The translations under genes were made by a program, and so were the position numbers. This document shows positions 18,201-26,079 of a stretch of DNA of 64,000 nt, one piece after another. Every line of letters begins with the position of its first letter. Positions within the stretch are counted from its first letter, which is position 1. This DNA is from Pedobacter sp. PF22-3 (GTDB lineage: Bacteria; Bacteroidota; Bacteroidia; Sphingobacteriales; Sphingobacteriaceae). The stretch covers positions 62,001 through 126,000 of the forward strand of contig NZ_JAPIVP010000013.1 in assembly GCF_026239555.1 (NCBI RefSeq), given 5' to 3'. The notes beneath the pieces are model-generated. The model was given only the letters and a program-made list of their open reading frames with translations. It was not told the DNA's origin and did not search any database.

Positions 18201-18522
18201 GAAGATCAAGATCAATTTTTAAATCTGAACCAAGGGTTAAATAAATGTTTTCTTTTACTACTGGACTATAACCTACGAAGGTTACGGTGATTTTGTATGG
18301 TCCACCAGGATTTAAGTTACCAATGCGGTAAAGCCCGGATTCGTTTGACGAACCTTTGGATACTGTTCCTGTAGGAACGTGTACCATAACGATAGTTGCA
18401 CCAGGGATGATGCCTTTGCTATCCTTAATCTTTCCATTAATACTTGACGTTGTAACCTGCGCCTGGGCAAACGTGACCAGGAGTACAAGAATACTTACTA
18501 GCGATAGTATACGTGATTTCAT
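15238..18522 (-). CDS. Oar-like TonB-dependent receptor with N-terminal carboxypeptidase-regulatory domain
   Basis: A 1094-residue outer-membrane protein. A signal peptide (about 1-21) is followed by a CarboxypepD_reg-like beta-sandwich at about 25-110 (INGKIKDSKGIIPGATIVM). A plug domain follows, with FRYNNVTIDGAINND and VTVLLSPYDVKVGNFLGGS. The beta-barrel ends in the C-terminal aromatic signature QLGLRYSF. The order and the absence of SusC-specific signatures place it with the Oar family, named for the Myxococcus adhesion/secretion-related protein. No SusD gene adjoins it. Substrate unknown. It is monocistronic with a strong terminator. Confidence 0.92.
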   Translation of the reverse strand: MKSRILSLVSILVLLVTFAQAQVTTSSINGKIKDSKGIIPGATIVMVHVPTGTVSKGSSNESGLYRIGNLNPGGPYKITVTFVGYSPVVKENIYLTLGSDLKIDLDLQEQGNQLADVSIKGQKGGTKSGAGTSIGEGQIKTLPTMNRSLQDVTRVTPQGSKDNTFGGTNFRYNNVTIDGAINNDAIGFSPSLGGQSGSSGMPGSSTRTNPVSLDAIQDVTVLLSPYDVKVGNFLGGSINAVTRGGTNEVVGSVYGYGRNASLIGRNKIGDNAKEPSAFHDYQTGFRVGFPIIKDKLFFFTNEEITRRQDPVILGAGSSDMKLLTLSDAQKISDRMKNAYGIDAGSFGDYNIYSQSNKFFNRLDWNISESTQLTIRNNTIVSKATNLERDQSNFRFGGIDFKQNNNQSSTVADLKTRFGNSATNNLILGYSTVHDFRTPLSDPAIPQIEIGSNGGTIFLGTDREASIFNMKQNTFELTDNYSFSKGIHNFTVGTHNEFYKINYGFVNAWNGRVAYDSVDDFLNNKPKRVRTSFDYADNTRDNIIANPTAKFNVNLYSAYGQDEMRLSDKFKLTLGLRFDMADLPTMPTLSSKTTNSPVDPNYGTTYTYTQPSNINNKFLNKVQISPRLGFNFDALGDQSLIVRGGSGLFTSRVPFAWLGYAYYNNGVNYGSYDLKPATGNKVVTQVPGTDPIKDALGGNGEAGYAAKQGVNINDANGATQVDLVDNNFKMPKAWRSNLAFDFKTQDNWKFTVEGIYSKVIKDVAFQQINYVDNPKYMVYDTQKQQPIYSTTSGAYGNGKINNKYTNAYLLSNTDQGYKYSLTGQISKSLPFGLDVMVAYTYGQSKDIANGIRNSMESNWQLNQALSPNNPGLAYSNFDIRNRIISTINYRLDWAKNGKYVSNFSLFFSGQSGSPYSLGLVNSTINGTGQTVSLMYIPAAGETQKFFANTADGIAQAAAFDSYVNGDKYLSTRRGNFTERNGARTPWNVQADFRLSQDIFVTGTAAKKHTLTLTYDIVNLTNLLNKDWGVQYFSPNTYNSMASIGLTQAKDAAGKVLTGSPTTYPTYTFSQAGVSSYSKDFFASRYQMQLGLRYSF

Positions 18523-18951
18523 TTTCTGTTATTTTATTTTAGCACAAAACAACAGCCTTAATGTTAACTCAATATTAACATCAAATTAAGTTTAACCTTA
18601 TATTAACACTATGGAAATCGGAATTAAATAATAAGAAAACAATTCCTTAACAGCTCTTTAGAAGCCGGAATAAGATGATGAGCGATATGCTCAAATATCA
18701 GCCAGAAAGATGAAGATTTGATGAAGATTTGGCTAACACCAGTCTGAAGTCTTTAGTCTGGAGTCCGAAGTCAATTAAAGCAGTTAGAAGTTTAGCGTAG
18801 ATTAACCTATTTTTATAGTTAACCATTCATCAAACCTGCACCAGCCAACAAATGACCAATAGACAAATGAACCAATGATTGCCTCGGTTTGGCGAATAGC
18901 GGTTGGCGACAATTAATAGATTAACCAATTTAAACAGTTGGCCAAAAAACT
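18523..18951. other. Intergenic stretch with low-complexity tracts
   Basis: This stretch holds no convincing gene. It contains an AGTCTGAAGTCT / AGTCTGGAGTCCGAAGTC tract (about 18751-18773) of a kind also seen near 8160 and 61196, and an ACCAATAGACAAATGAACCAA tract (about 18850-18875) like the one near 46950-47005. Confidence 0.5.
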
Positions 18952-18959
18952 TATTTTTG
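18952..18959 (+). promoter_or_regulatory. -7 box immediately before the GNAT start codon
   Basis: TATTTTTG matches TAnnTTTG and ends only five bases before the ATG at 18965. If used, transcription would begin at or next to the start codon, giving a leaderless message. Confidence 0.4.
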
Positions 18960-18964
18960 CACTC

Positions 18965-19465
18965 ATGACAATAAGATTAGCCGTTACAGAAGATATCCCA
19001 CCAATTATGCAACTTGTGCGCAAGGTTGTGCCTTTGATGCGTGCTGCAGGAAATTTCCAGTGGGGAGATGATTATCCTAATCCTGAAGTATTTGCCAACG
19101 ATATTACAATCGGCCAGTTATGGGTAGCGGAACTGGAAAATAAAATTGTTGGTATCTCGGCAATTACAACAGATCAAGACCCCGAATATGCTGACGCTGG
19201 CTGGGACACTACCGAAAAAGCCATTGTTACGCACCGCTTAGCCGTTGATCCTGATTGCCAGGGCAAAGGTATTGCCAAAGCTTTAATGAATCAGGCCGAG
19301 CAGGTAGCAAAAGACTCGGATATCTCTATCTTGAGGGTAGACACGAACAGTAAAAATATGGCCACCCAGGCACTGTTCCCAAAACTTGGCTATCAGTTTA
19401 GTGGCGAAATTGGCTTGGCCAAGCGTCCCGGATTACGTTTCTTTTGTTACCAAAAATTGTTGTAA
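18965..19465 (+). CDS. GNAT-family N-acetyltransferase
   Basis: A 166-residue acetyl-CoA-dependent acyltransferase. The core motif A is clear at HRLAVDPDCQGKGIAKALMNQAE (V-x-P-x-x-Q-G-x-G-x-A), and the preceding strand carries VGISAITT. The C-terminal ALFPKLGYQFSGEIG is the usual motif B region. A TTG at 18938 would add nine residues, but the ATG at 18965 begins the family-typical MTIRLAVTEDIP. The acceptor (amine, protein or small molecule) cannot be told. It is monocistronic, followed by an intergenic repeat. Confidence 0.88.
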   Translation: MTIRLAVTEDIPPIMQLVRKVVPLMRAAGNFQWGDDYPNPEVFANDITIGQLWVAELENKIVGISAITTDQDPEYADAGWDTTEKAIVTHRLAVDPDCQGKGIAKALMNQAEQVAKDSDISILRVDTNSKNMATQALFPKLGYQFSGEIGLAKRPGLRFFCYQKLL

Positions 19466-19554
19466 TTCTTAATACGCATAACAGATCACAAAATGCCCTT
19501 GCAGCATAATAAGATTGTGCGCCATTTTGGTATACAAAGATTTTTAATGTTGCA

Positions 19555-19820
19555 GGGCACAAACCGCTGTCCCTAAACCTGACTGAACGGAATAGCCCGG
19601 AGTGAAGCGAGGACTATAAGTGAAAGCGGGACTAAAAGCCGCCAAAAGCAACAAGACGTTCATTTCCTAAAACATACATTATTTTTCAATTTCAAGAAAT
19701 GAATAATTGCTATTTGAAGCGCAAAACCTGCATTAAATACAAAGCTCTTTCGCTTTTATGCTTCGCTTCCTCGTAACTCATTGCTGCAGGGTAACAATCA
19801 ACCAGGTGCTAATTGGCCAA
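19555..19820 (+). repeat. Family B modular intergenic repeat, copy 1
   Basis: This has module Y (CCTAAACCTGA, then AGCCCGGAGTGAAGCGAGGA, then GCGGGACTAAAAGCCGCC). Module X follows (GAAGCGCAAAACC, then CTTCGCTTCCTCGTAACTCA and TTGCTGCAGGG). It has no coding capacity. It is related to copies at 20059, 24133, 39404 and 56283. The 19821-20058 stretch after it shows nothing else. Confidence 0.8.
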
Positions 19821-20058
19821 ACCAGTTTTCATTTTTGAGGTTAAAGAATACACAACCATTGTTTACCAACCAGATGATATAAAAAAAGTGAAACGCATCG
19901 GATCCGTAACCGCCAGAAAACTACCTAATCCTCATTTTCCAATATATTAAACCATATTGAGAAATATAAGAGCCATATAAGCTTATATTTACTACAATAT
20001 CTCATATGTTAAATAGTTGATTTTTGGCAAAGCAACTTTCATTTAAGGCTGCACGGCG

Positions 20059-20326
20059 CACAAACCCCTGTTCTTAAACCCGACAGCAGCGGCAGCCTCC
20101 GATTCTTTCTATCGGAGCTATAGCGGATGGCGGGACTAAAAGCCGCCAAGATCCACAAGACGTTCATTTCCTAAAACAAAACATTTTTTTTCAATTGCAG
20201 TAAATGTATAATTGCTATATATGGAGCGCAAGCTAATATTAAATACAAAACTCCTTCTCTTTTTTAGCTTTTACACTTCGCTTCCTCTTACCTCGTTACT
20301 ACAGGTTAACAATCAACTGGCGGCTA
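20059..20326 (+). repeat. Family B modular intergenic repeat, copy 2
   Basis: The same Y-X order as copy 1, sharing GACGTTCATTTCCTAAAACA and TTCAATT-AATAATTGC segments, so the two form a tandem pair about 500 bases apart. In module Y the tip carries a CTCCGAT / ATCGGAG hairpin (20097-20119). The X end (GGCTAA) reaches into the AraC gene and supplies its stop codon. Confidence 0.8.
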
Positions 20327-21190
20327 ATTCCTTTCTTTTACATTCAGGTATTTAGACCTGAAACCAGAAGGCGGTTCGCCGGTTTTAATAAAAAACAAGC
20401 GGCTAAAATAGGCAGGATCTTCATAACCTAATGCGTAGGCAATTTCTTTAGCTGTTCTGTTTGTATGTACCAACAACCTCTTTGCTTCCAGGATAATCCT
20501 ATTCTTGATAATTTCATTAGGCTGAGGCAAATTAAGCCGCTTAAATCTATGGGTAAGGGTTTTGGGTGCCATCAGCAGCATATCGGCATAGTCGGCAACA
20601 TGATGCTTTTGTTTAAAATTAGCCTCAACCAATTGTGTAAATTTCCTGAAAAATTCCAGGTCGTTGTTGGGTTTCGCCGCCATCACACCTTCTAAGTGCT
20701 GCAACTTCCATAAGCGGGTCGATTTGATTAAAAGCTGTTTAAGATAAGTTCTGATCATTTCCTCCAGCGAACCGTCTTCCAATTCAAATTCATCCTCCAT
20801 CCTCGAAAACAGGTATTCAATAAAAGTTGCGTCTTGCCCGGGTATAATCGTCATTGGCATATTATTGATGTTATTAAACAAGAGGCCATCGCAGGCAACT
20901 TCTTCATCGTGTAACTGTATACAGTAAAAGTCGCGGTTATAAAATATCAATCGGCCAGGTTTCTGACCAAGTTTTTCGATGTTCAGCACCTGATTTGGAC
21001 TGATAAAGAATAGTGTTGGACCAATCGTACTATATACATTGAAATCTACTTTTAACTCAAATCCTTCATTAAGATAAAGCACCTTGATATAAGATTTATA
21101 TGCTTCGGAATTAATGACTTCGATACTTTGTAAATCGACATTTAACATGCCAATGGTTTTAAGGTTCTCGTCAAAAATGTTTCGTTTCAT
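20324..21190 (-). CDS. AraC-family transcriptional regulator
   Basis: A 288-residue regulator with a variable cupin-like N-terminal domain and a C-terminal double helix-turn-helix of about 100 residues. The second helix-turn-helix has the family signature AKEIAYALGYEDPAYFSRLFFIKTGEPPSGFR. The N-terminal half resembles the effector domain of Bacteroidota AraC proteins. The gene points away from the alpha/beta hydrolase only in order, not strand: both are on the minus strand, with the hydrolase upstream and separated by a terminator, so they are separate units. Its TAG stop lies at the edge of a family B repeat. Confidence 0.9.
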   Translation of the reverse strand: MKRNIFDENLKTIGMLNVDLQSIEVINSEAYKSYIKVLYLNEGFELKVDFNVYSTIGPTLFFISPNQVLNIEKLGQKPGRLIFYNRDFYCIQLHDEEVACDGLLFNNINNMPMTIIPGQDATFIEYLFSRMEDEFELEDGSLEEMIRTYLKQLLIKSTRLWKLQHLEGVMAAKPNNDLEFFRKFTQLVEANFKQKHHVADYADMLLMAPKTLTHRFKRLNLPQPNEIIKNRIILEAKRLLVHTNRTAKEIAYALGYEDPAYFSRLFFIKTGEPPSGFRSKYLNVKERN

Positions 21191-21256
21191 AATGTGGTCC
21201 GATCAAATCGATTAAAAATACAATTCTTCGCGATGATTTCAATATAGGTTAAAAGG

Positions 21257-21294
21257 AAAGCTGCCTGTAGATCTGGGAATCTACAGGCAGCTTT
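21257..21294 (-). terminator. Terminator of the alpha/beta hydrolase gene
   Basis: AAAGCTGCCTGTAGAT pairs perfectly with ATCTACAGGCAGCTTT over a 6-base loop, directly after the stop codon of the hydrolase on the minus strand. Its position also insulates the AraC gene. Confidence 0.85.
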
Positions 21295-22202
21295 TATTTT
21301 TTTGCAAACTGTTCTAGCTCTGTGTTAAATTTATCCATTTCTTCTACAAAAAGTGCGTGCCCGCTATTTTCGAATTTAACGATGTATGCATTTTTAAAGC
21401 CCTTTTGCAACTGTTCTGCTAATGCATAATCAATCAATTGATCTTTTGTACCTTGAAATATGGCTACAGGAATGTTTATGTTTTTAAGTACAGGGCGCAA
21501 ATCTAAATCGCCAAGCGCACTAATAGATTCGGTAACTACGTATGGACTTGCTGATAAATTGATGCTTTCAAGCCATTTCTCTGTATTTTTAGGTAATGTA
21601 GTGCCTTTGGCTGCAAATGCTGCACCTAATCCGCCTATCAGCTCCTCTCTGTTGGTCATGGTTTGTTTAATCAGTCCGGCAGCACCTTCTTCAGATATTC
21701 CGTAATTGTAATCTGCACGTTGTTTCCAGGATGGAGCAGCGGCGGCAAATAGTGCCAGTTTGCTCACATGTGCAGATTTATACTTGTTTACATAATGGAT
21801 GGTAACCGCACCGCCCATAGAAAAACCGCCCAAAACAGCATTTTCTATTTTTAGGGTGTGAAGAACGGCATAAATGTCATCAGAAAAAACATCAAAATTG
21901 TATTTTCCATAAGGTTTATCTGATTTGCCAAAACCACGTAGCGTTATGCCAATTACCCTAAAACCTTTCCTTACTAAATATTGGTATTGATATTGGTACA
22001 TTTCATCACTTAGTGGCCATCCATGAATCAGTACTATTGGTTGCCCTACACCAAGATCAGTTACATGAAGTTTCACTCCCTGCTCAACTTCGATATATTG
22101 TGCTCTTCCGGCTGAAGCTGGGATTCTTTTACTTTGTGAAAAAGCAAACTGGCTAGTAATTAAGGTGATGATTAGGCTTGCTGTTAAGATTAGATTTTTC
22201 AT
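21294..22202 (-). CDS. Exported alpha/beta hydrolase (haloperoxidase-like)
   Basis: A 302-residue protein. I take ATG 22202 as the start because it opens a signal peptide (MKNLILTASLIITLITSQFAFSQ split at Gln). The longer frame from 22298 would bury it behind 32 non-homologous residues. The oxyanion motif LIHGWPLSDE, the nucleophile elbow GFSMGGAV, an acidic residue in GTKDQLIDYA and the base His in ENSGHALFVEE make a complete triad. The arrangement resembles non-haem chloroperoxidases and esterases of the perhydrolase group. Export is unusual for that group. It has its own terminator; the substrate is unknown. The stretch 22203-22505 upstream shows no gene. Confidence 0.85.
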   Translation of the reverse strand: MKNLILTASLIITLITSQFAFSQSKRIPASAGRAQYIEVEQGVKLHVTDLGVGQPIVLIHGWPLSDEMYQYQYQYLVRKGFRVIGITLRGFGKSDKPYGKYNFDVFSDDIYAVLHTLKIENAVLGGFSMGGAVTIHYVNKYKSAHVSKLALFAAAAPSWKQRADYNYGISEEGAAGLIKQTMTNREELIGGLGAAFAAKGTTLPKNTEKWLESINLSASPYVVTESISALGDLDLRPVLKNINIPVAIFQGTKDQLIDYALAEQLQKGFKNAYIVKFENSGHALFVEEMDKFNTELEQFAKK

Positions 22203-22505
22203 TGTTGTTTTTTTTAAATGTTTGAAATATTTGTTGTTTGTTGACAATACAAAGGTGGGGAGAATCCCAGCCCCAGGGAATGGACAAACAGACAACAATC
22301 TTGTACATTTTTCCTAGAATGAAATATTTTCAAGATTTAAAACAACTAAGACATGGACATTATACCCATTCCATAAACATCTTTGGTTAGACAAGGACTA
22401 ACATTCTGGCAATTGAGGAAAATCATAGTTATCTGAACTTGAAAACTTACGATGGAATTTACTTTGAAGATTAACATCCTCGCCCAGCCTGATTTTTAAA
22501 TGAAA

Positions 22506-22533
22506 AAAGCGAATAACTTTCGTTATCCGCTTT
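22506..22533 (-). terminator. Terminator of tRNA-Asn copy 2
   Basis: AAAGCGAATAAC pairs with GTTATCCGCTTT (one wobble) over a 4-base loop right after the tRNA, followed on the minus strand by a T-run. Confidence 0.8.
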
Positions 22534-22536
22534 AAG

Positions 22537-22610
22537 CTCCCTCTGCTGGGCTCGAACCAGCGACCCTCTGATTAACAGTCAGATGCTCTAACCAGCTGAG
22601 CTAAGAAGGA
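22537..22610 (-). tRNA. tRNA-Asn (anticodon GTT), copy 2, CCA not encoded
   Basis: The 74-base body is identical to tRNA-Asn copy 1 at 14300-14373, with anticodon loop CTGTTAA. Here the bases after the discriminator G read CTT instead of CCA, so CCA must be added after transcription. The upstream flank (22611-22710) resembles that of copy 1, including TTGTTCGTTTTGGGA and GCAATATTAG blocks, so gene and promoter were duplicated together. Confidence 0.95.
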
Positions 22611-22753
22611 GTGCTGGCATTCCCTAAAACGAAGTTTTATGTACTTTGCAGCACAACAACCATTGTTCGTTTTGGGAATGCAATATTAGGGCTTTTAAAT
22701 TATTTATGCAATATTTGCAGTGAAAAAATTTTAAAAAAATTTAATACATATAT

Positions 22754-23674
22754 ATGAGCCTGATAATCATAGGTACTGTAGCTTTTGATGCTATTGAAAC
22801 TCCTTTCGGAAAAACTGATAAAATTGTTGGTGGTGCGGCAACTTACGCAAGTTTAGCAGCTTCTTACTTTTATAATAAAGCAAAAATTGTAGCTGTGGTG
22901 GGCGATGATTTTCATCAATCAGACATCGACACTTTCACCAAACACGGTGTTGATACCGAAGGACTACAGATTAAAGCTGGTGAAAAATCATTTTTCTGGT
23001 CGGGCAAATATCATAATGACATGAATAGCCGCGATACTTTGATTACGGAATTAAATGTATTGGAAAATTTCGACCCGATTATCCCAGAGAGCTACCAAGA
23101 CTGCGAATATCTGATGTTGGGCAACCTAACGCCACAAGTACAGCAAACGGTAATTAAACGCCTTAAAAATCGCCCAAAATTAATCGTGATGGACACCATG
23201 AACTTTTGGATGGATATTATGATGGATGATTTATTGGAAACCATTAAAATGGTTGATGTACTAACCATTAATGATGCCGAAGCACGCCAGCTATCAGGAG
23301 AATATTCATTGGTAAAGGCCGCGAAGAAAATCCTTACCATGGGTCCAAAATATTTGATCATTAAAAAAGGTGAACATGGTGCATTATTATTCCACGAAGA
23401 CCAGATTTTCTCTGCTCCGGCCTTACCTTTGGCAGAAGTATTCGATCCGACAGGTGCAGGAGATACATTTGCAGGAGGTTTTATTGGTTACTTGGCCAAA
23501 GTGGGTACCATCAACTTCAACAACATGAAAAATGCAATTATTTACGGTTCTGCACTGGCCTCTTTCTGTGTAGAGAAATTTGGAACAGAAAAGTTATTAA
23601 ATTTAACCGATGAAGAAGTTGCGGCAAGAATTCAGGAATTTGTAAACTTAAGTTCTTTTACAATAGAAGCTTAA
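22754..23674 (+). CDS. PfkB-family sugar / nucleoside kinase
   Basis: A 306-residue cytoplasmic kinase of the ribokinase superfamily. The N-terminal glycine-rich motif (GKTDKIVGGAATYAS) and the C-terminal signature DPTGAGDTFAGGFIGYLA, with the catalytic Asp of GAGD, are both intact. It phosphorylates a hydroxymethyl group of a sugar or nucleoside with ATP. The sequence type resembles an adenosine-kinase-like subgroup common in Bacteroidota, but the substrate cannot be fixed from sequence. It stands alone, divergent from tRNA-Asn copy 2. Confidence 0.9.
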   Translation: MSLIIIGTVAFDAIETPFGKTDKIVGGAATYASLAASYFYNKAKIVAVVGDDFHQSDIDTFTKHGVDTEGLQIKAGEKSFFWSGKYHNDMNSRDTLITELNVLENFDPIIPESYQDCEYLMLGNLTPQVQQTVIKRLKNRPKLIVMDTMNFWMDIMMDDLLETIKMVDVLTINDAEARQLSGEYSLVKAAKKILTMGPKYLIIKKGEHGALLFHEDQIFSAPALPLAEVFDPTGAGDTFAGGFIGYLAKVGTINFNNMKNAIIYGSALASFCVEKFGTEKLLNLTDEEVAARIQEFVNLSSFTIEA

Positions 23675-23810
23675 ACAGTTCACAGTTTTCAATAAGCAGT
23701 TATCAGTTACATTACGCAGATAAATTGAGCCGCAGATTTTAAGTGTCATGCTTAAATAATGCGGCTTTTTTATTGGGCAAATCTTTATCGCAACCTGGAG
23801 GCTAGCAAAA

Positions 23811-24053
23811 TTAATTCGGTTGAACGAGTCTAGCTATAGGTACAAACTTTTCAAAAACAGCTTCGGTATGGGGTGCATCTGGCAGCTCATCAGTTAAATC
23901 CTGCCCGGCCCAGTGCTCATAATGTTTGCCATTCTTCCACAACCTGCTATCTGTCATATCATAAATTAAACCTTTATAAGCTACCCAGATCTGAGGCTTA
24001 TCCTGTCCGTTCCGCAAAGCAAGTTGTTGTTTGGTGTAACTTGGTAAATCCAT
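23811..24053 (-). CDS. Cytochrome b5-like heme/steroid-binding domain protein
   Basis: An 80-residue single-domain protein. The segment YTKQQLALRNGQDKPQIWVA followed by YKGLIYDMTDSRLW is the start of the prokaryotic cytochrome-b5-like fold, and KHYEHWAGQDLT and DAPHTEAVF supply candidate axial histidines. Length and order match bacterial stand-alone members, which bind heme or small hydrophobic ligands. No signal peptide is present, so it is probably cytoplasmic. A family B repeat follows its 5' end. Confidence 0.85.
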   Translation of the reverse strand: MDLPSYTKQQLALRNGQDKPQIWVAYKGLIYDMTDSRLWKNGKHYEHWAGQDLTDELPDAPHTEAVFEKFVPIARLVQPN

Positions 24054-24132
24054 TGGGTTAATTTCGCGCTGAAGATAAAGAAAAGATTTTTAACCATATC
24101 TTTAGATGGTATAAAACAGGGCTAAACTTTTG

Positions 24133-24716
24133 TGGAGCGCGCAGCTTGTACATATCATATCAATACGTTTCTTCCCGTTTTACGCCTGTACACTTCGCTG
24201 CCTCGTACCTCGTTGCTGCAGGGTACCACTCCAACCGGGGCTAAGTGGCCGGAGACAGTGTTTCATATTTAGGGTTGGTAAGGTGCAGAAATATGTTTCG
24301 TGATGACACGAACCATGGCGGGTGCAAAGATCAATGCAAAGTCTCAGTCTGAGCAGAGTTGAAAACCTTTACCCTAATATTTATAAATCAATCTTCATAT
24401 TTTGGAGCGCAACGCTTGTACAAATCAATAAGTGTGTTCCTGCTTTATGCTTATACGCTTCGCTGCCTCGTACCTCGTTGCTGCAGGGTATCGATTCAAC
24501 CGGGGCTAGGTCGCCGGAGACAGTGTTTCATATTTAGGATTGGCAAGGTGCAGAAATATGTTTCGTGATGACACGAACCACGGCGGGGGACTTGTATGGT
24601 GCAGAATCCCTGTTCCTAAACCTGATTGTAATGGAAAGCCCGGAGCGCAGCGAGGACTTGTAATGAAAAGCGGGACTGAAACCCGCCAAGCGCTACTGCA
24701 CATTTGTTTTCCAAAA
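24133..24716 (+). repeat. Family B modular repeat cluster (X, linker, X, Y)
   Basis: Module X occurs twice (from 24133 and from 24403). Each runs from TGGAGCGC through CTTCGCTGCCTCGTACCTCG, TTGCTGCAGGGTA and CAACCGGGGCTA to ATGTTTCGTGATGACACGAA. A linker with GCAAAGTCTCAGTCTGAGCA (24337-24356) lies between them. Module Y (24600-24716) has CCTAAACCTGATTG, AAAGCCCGGAGCGCAGCGAG and GCGGGACTGAAACCCGCC. The same X-linker-X-Y order recurs inverted at 39404-40085. Small frames inside are by-products of the repeat. Confidence 0.85.
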
Positions 24717-24732
24717 AAACAAACAATTTTAT

Positions 24733-25422
24733 TTACGCCTGGCTTTTACCACCCTTACTTTTAAAAACCTCGTACAGGTAGATATTCATCAGCAACAGCC
24801 CCATTAAATAAAAATGATCTTCGAAAGGGATGGTACCCACCCTAAACCCTATATTTTCTTTATTATTATACATTACCACTGGAATAGCAGTTAAAAAACC
24901 GTTTACGATATAAAATGGAATAAGTGAAACCAGGTAAGCTCTGTAAAATTTATACATAAACCTAAATTTTACATTCACATATTCTACGTAGGCCAACACG
25001 ATAAACAAAAAGCCAAAATTAATTAACGTATACCACCTGTTATAGCCGAAAAATAAAATGGCTACACTAAGCCCAAGGAAAAGATTGCTTAATGCAAGGC
25101 TATATTTTTGCAGATCATTCTTTGGAAAATAGGCATTTAAACATTCATAAATAAATACACAGGCATAAGGGACCGTTAAAAAGAATAAAATCTCTTCCAA
25201 AGGCAAACCAAAAAGATTTATCCCGACCAGGTAATCGGGATTAAAAGACCATACATTGAGTTTGGTAAATAAGATGTCCCAGATTAAAAAAATAATACCG
25301 GTAAGTAATATGGCAGGAAATATAAACTTCCATTTGCTAAAAAAATGGACTTTTTTATCGAATGATAAAACCAGTGGAAAAAAAATTACGGCTATATTAA
25401 TAAGTAGATAGGTATAATTCAT
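24733..25422 (-). CDS. crtYcd: Lycopene cyclase, fused CrtYc-CrtYd type
   Basis: A 229-residue integral membrane protein with about six to seven transmembrane segments in two related three-helix domains. The first contains GLPLEEILFFLTVPYACV, the P-x-E-E motif of heterodimeric lycopene cyclases; the second has the matching PFEDHFYLMG. The length equals that of fused CrtYc-CrtYd cyclases of Bacteroidota. The enzyme converts lycopene to beta-carotene without flavin-type sequence motifs. It is one base from the following minus-strand gene (25424-25954), which lies upstream, so they share a transcript. crtI is 1.7 kb away in the opposite direction and crtZ 6 kb away. Confidence 0.85.
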   Translation of the reverse strand: MNYTYLLINIAVIFFPLVLSFDKKVHFFSKWKFIFPAILLTGIIFLIWDILFTKLNVWSFNPDYLVGINLFGLPLEEILFFLTVPYACVFIYECLNAYFPKNDLQKYSLALSNLFLGLSVAILFFGYNRWYTLINFGFLFIVLAYVEYVNVKFRFMYKFYRAYLVSLIPFYIVNGFLTAIPVVMYNNKENIGFRVGTIPFEDHFYLMGLLLMNIYLYEVFKSKGGKSQA

Positions 25423-25423
25423 C

Positions 25424-25954
25424 CTAAAGATATTTTGTTAAAATTTTAACTTCAGCAGGACTGCATTTTTTGCTGTCGATCATAAATTTAGCTACGTTTT
25501 TAACCAGCTCTGCATCAGCCAGGCCAAAATTTCCATTTTGATAATGTTTAACAATCTCCTTTTTATCCTGCGCTAAATCTTTACTGAAACCCAGAAAGGA
25601 AGGTGTATAAAATTCGATAGAAAAACGCATAAAACGAATTTCCATATTTTCCTTATCCATATCTATTGCCTTTTGCATCGTTTTAAGCGATTGGCCCACA
25701 TATTTGATCTTATTATAGGGATTCCATGAGTGTTTGGCTTTGAGTGCTTCCAAAGTACCTAAGTAACCAGTAACCAATGCTGTTTTATTGGGTAGTTTGC
25801 TCAGTTTGGTAAATAATGAATCAGTGAGTTTAGCATTGTCTACCGCTTTAACCAAATTGGTTTTTAATACCGCAATTTCTGGGGTGGAGAGTTGTGCATA
25901 GGTAACGTTGACTGCCGTAAACAGCAGGAAAAATATAATACGTAGTTTAATCAT
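25424..25954 (-). CDS. Hypothetical periplasmic protein co-transcribed with the lycopene cyclase
   Basis: A 176-residue protein with a signal peptide of about 20 residues (ending in TYAQ). The mature part is predicted all-helical with lysine-rich amphipathic stretches (NKTALVTGYLGTLEALKAKH and the ENMEIRFMRFSIEFYTPSF region). I do not recognise a named domain, although similar proteins are typically found next to carotenoid cyclase genes in related genomes as far as I recall. Its stop is two bases from the cyclase start. Role unknown. Confidence 0.7.
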   Translation of the reverse strand: MIKLRIIFFLLFTAVNVTYAQLSTPEIAVLKTNLVKAVDNAKLTDSLFTKLSKLPNKTALVTGYLGTLEALKAKHSWNPYNKIKYVGQSLKTMQKAIDMDKENMEIRFMRFSIEFYTPSFLGFSKDLAQDKKEIVKHYQNGNFGLADAELVKNVAKFMIDSKKCSPAEVKILTKYL

Positions 25955-26079
25955 ATGTTGCTGGCAAATGTAAGAAAAGCTGGGCGCATTTATTTGTATT
26001 GTATTTCAGGATGCAGTCAGGGATTTCGATAAAATAACGTTGCCGTTAAACTAAGTCTATTAAAAACACAGGTAATACA

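Noticed and set aside
22440..22536. Short minus-strand frame of about 40 codons upstream of the alpha/beta hydrolase
   Set aside because: It begins within AT-rich sequence without similarity to anything that I recognise and no operon context.
24322..24768. Open frames of 65-75 codons in both strands of the 24 kb repeat
   Set aside because: They lie in family B repeat modules and the same frames recur wherever the modules occur, with no start context or protein-like composition.
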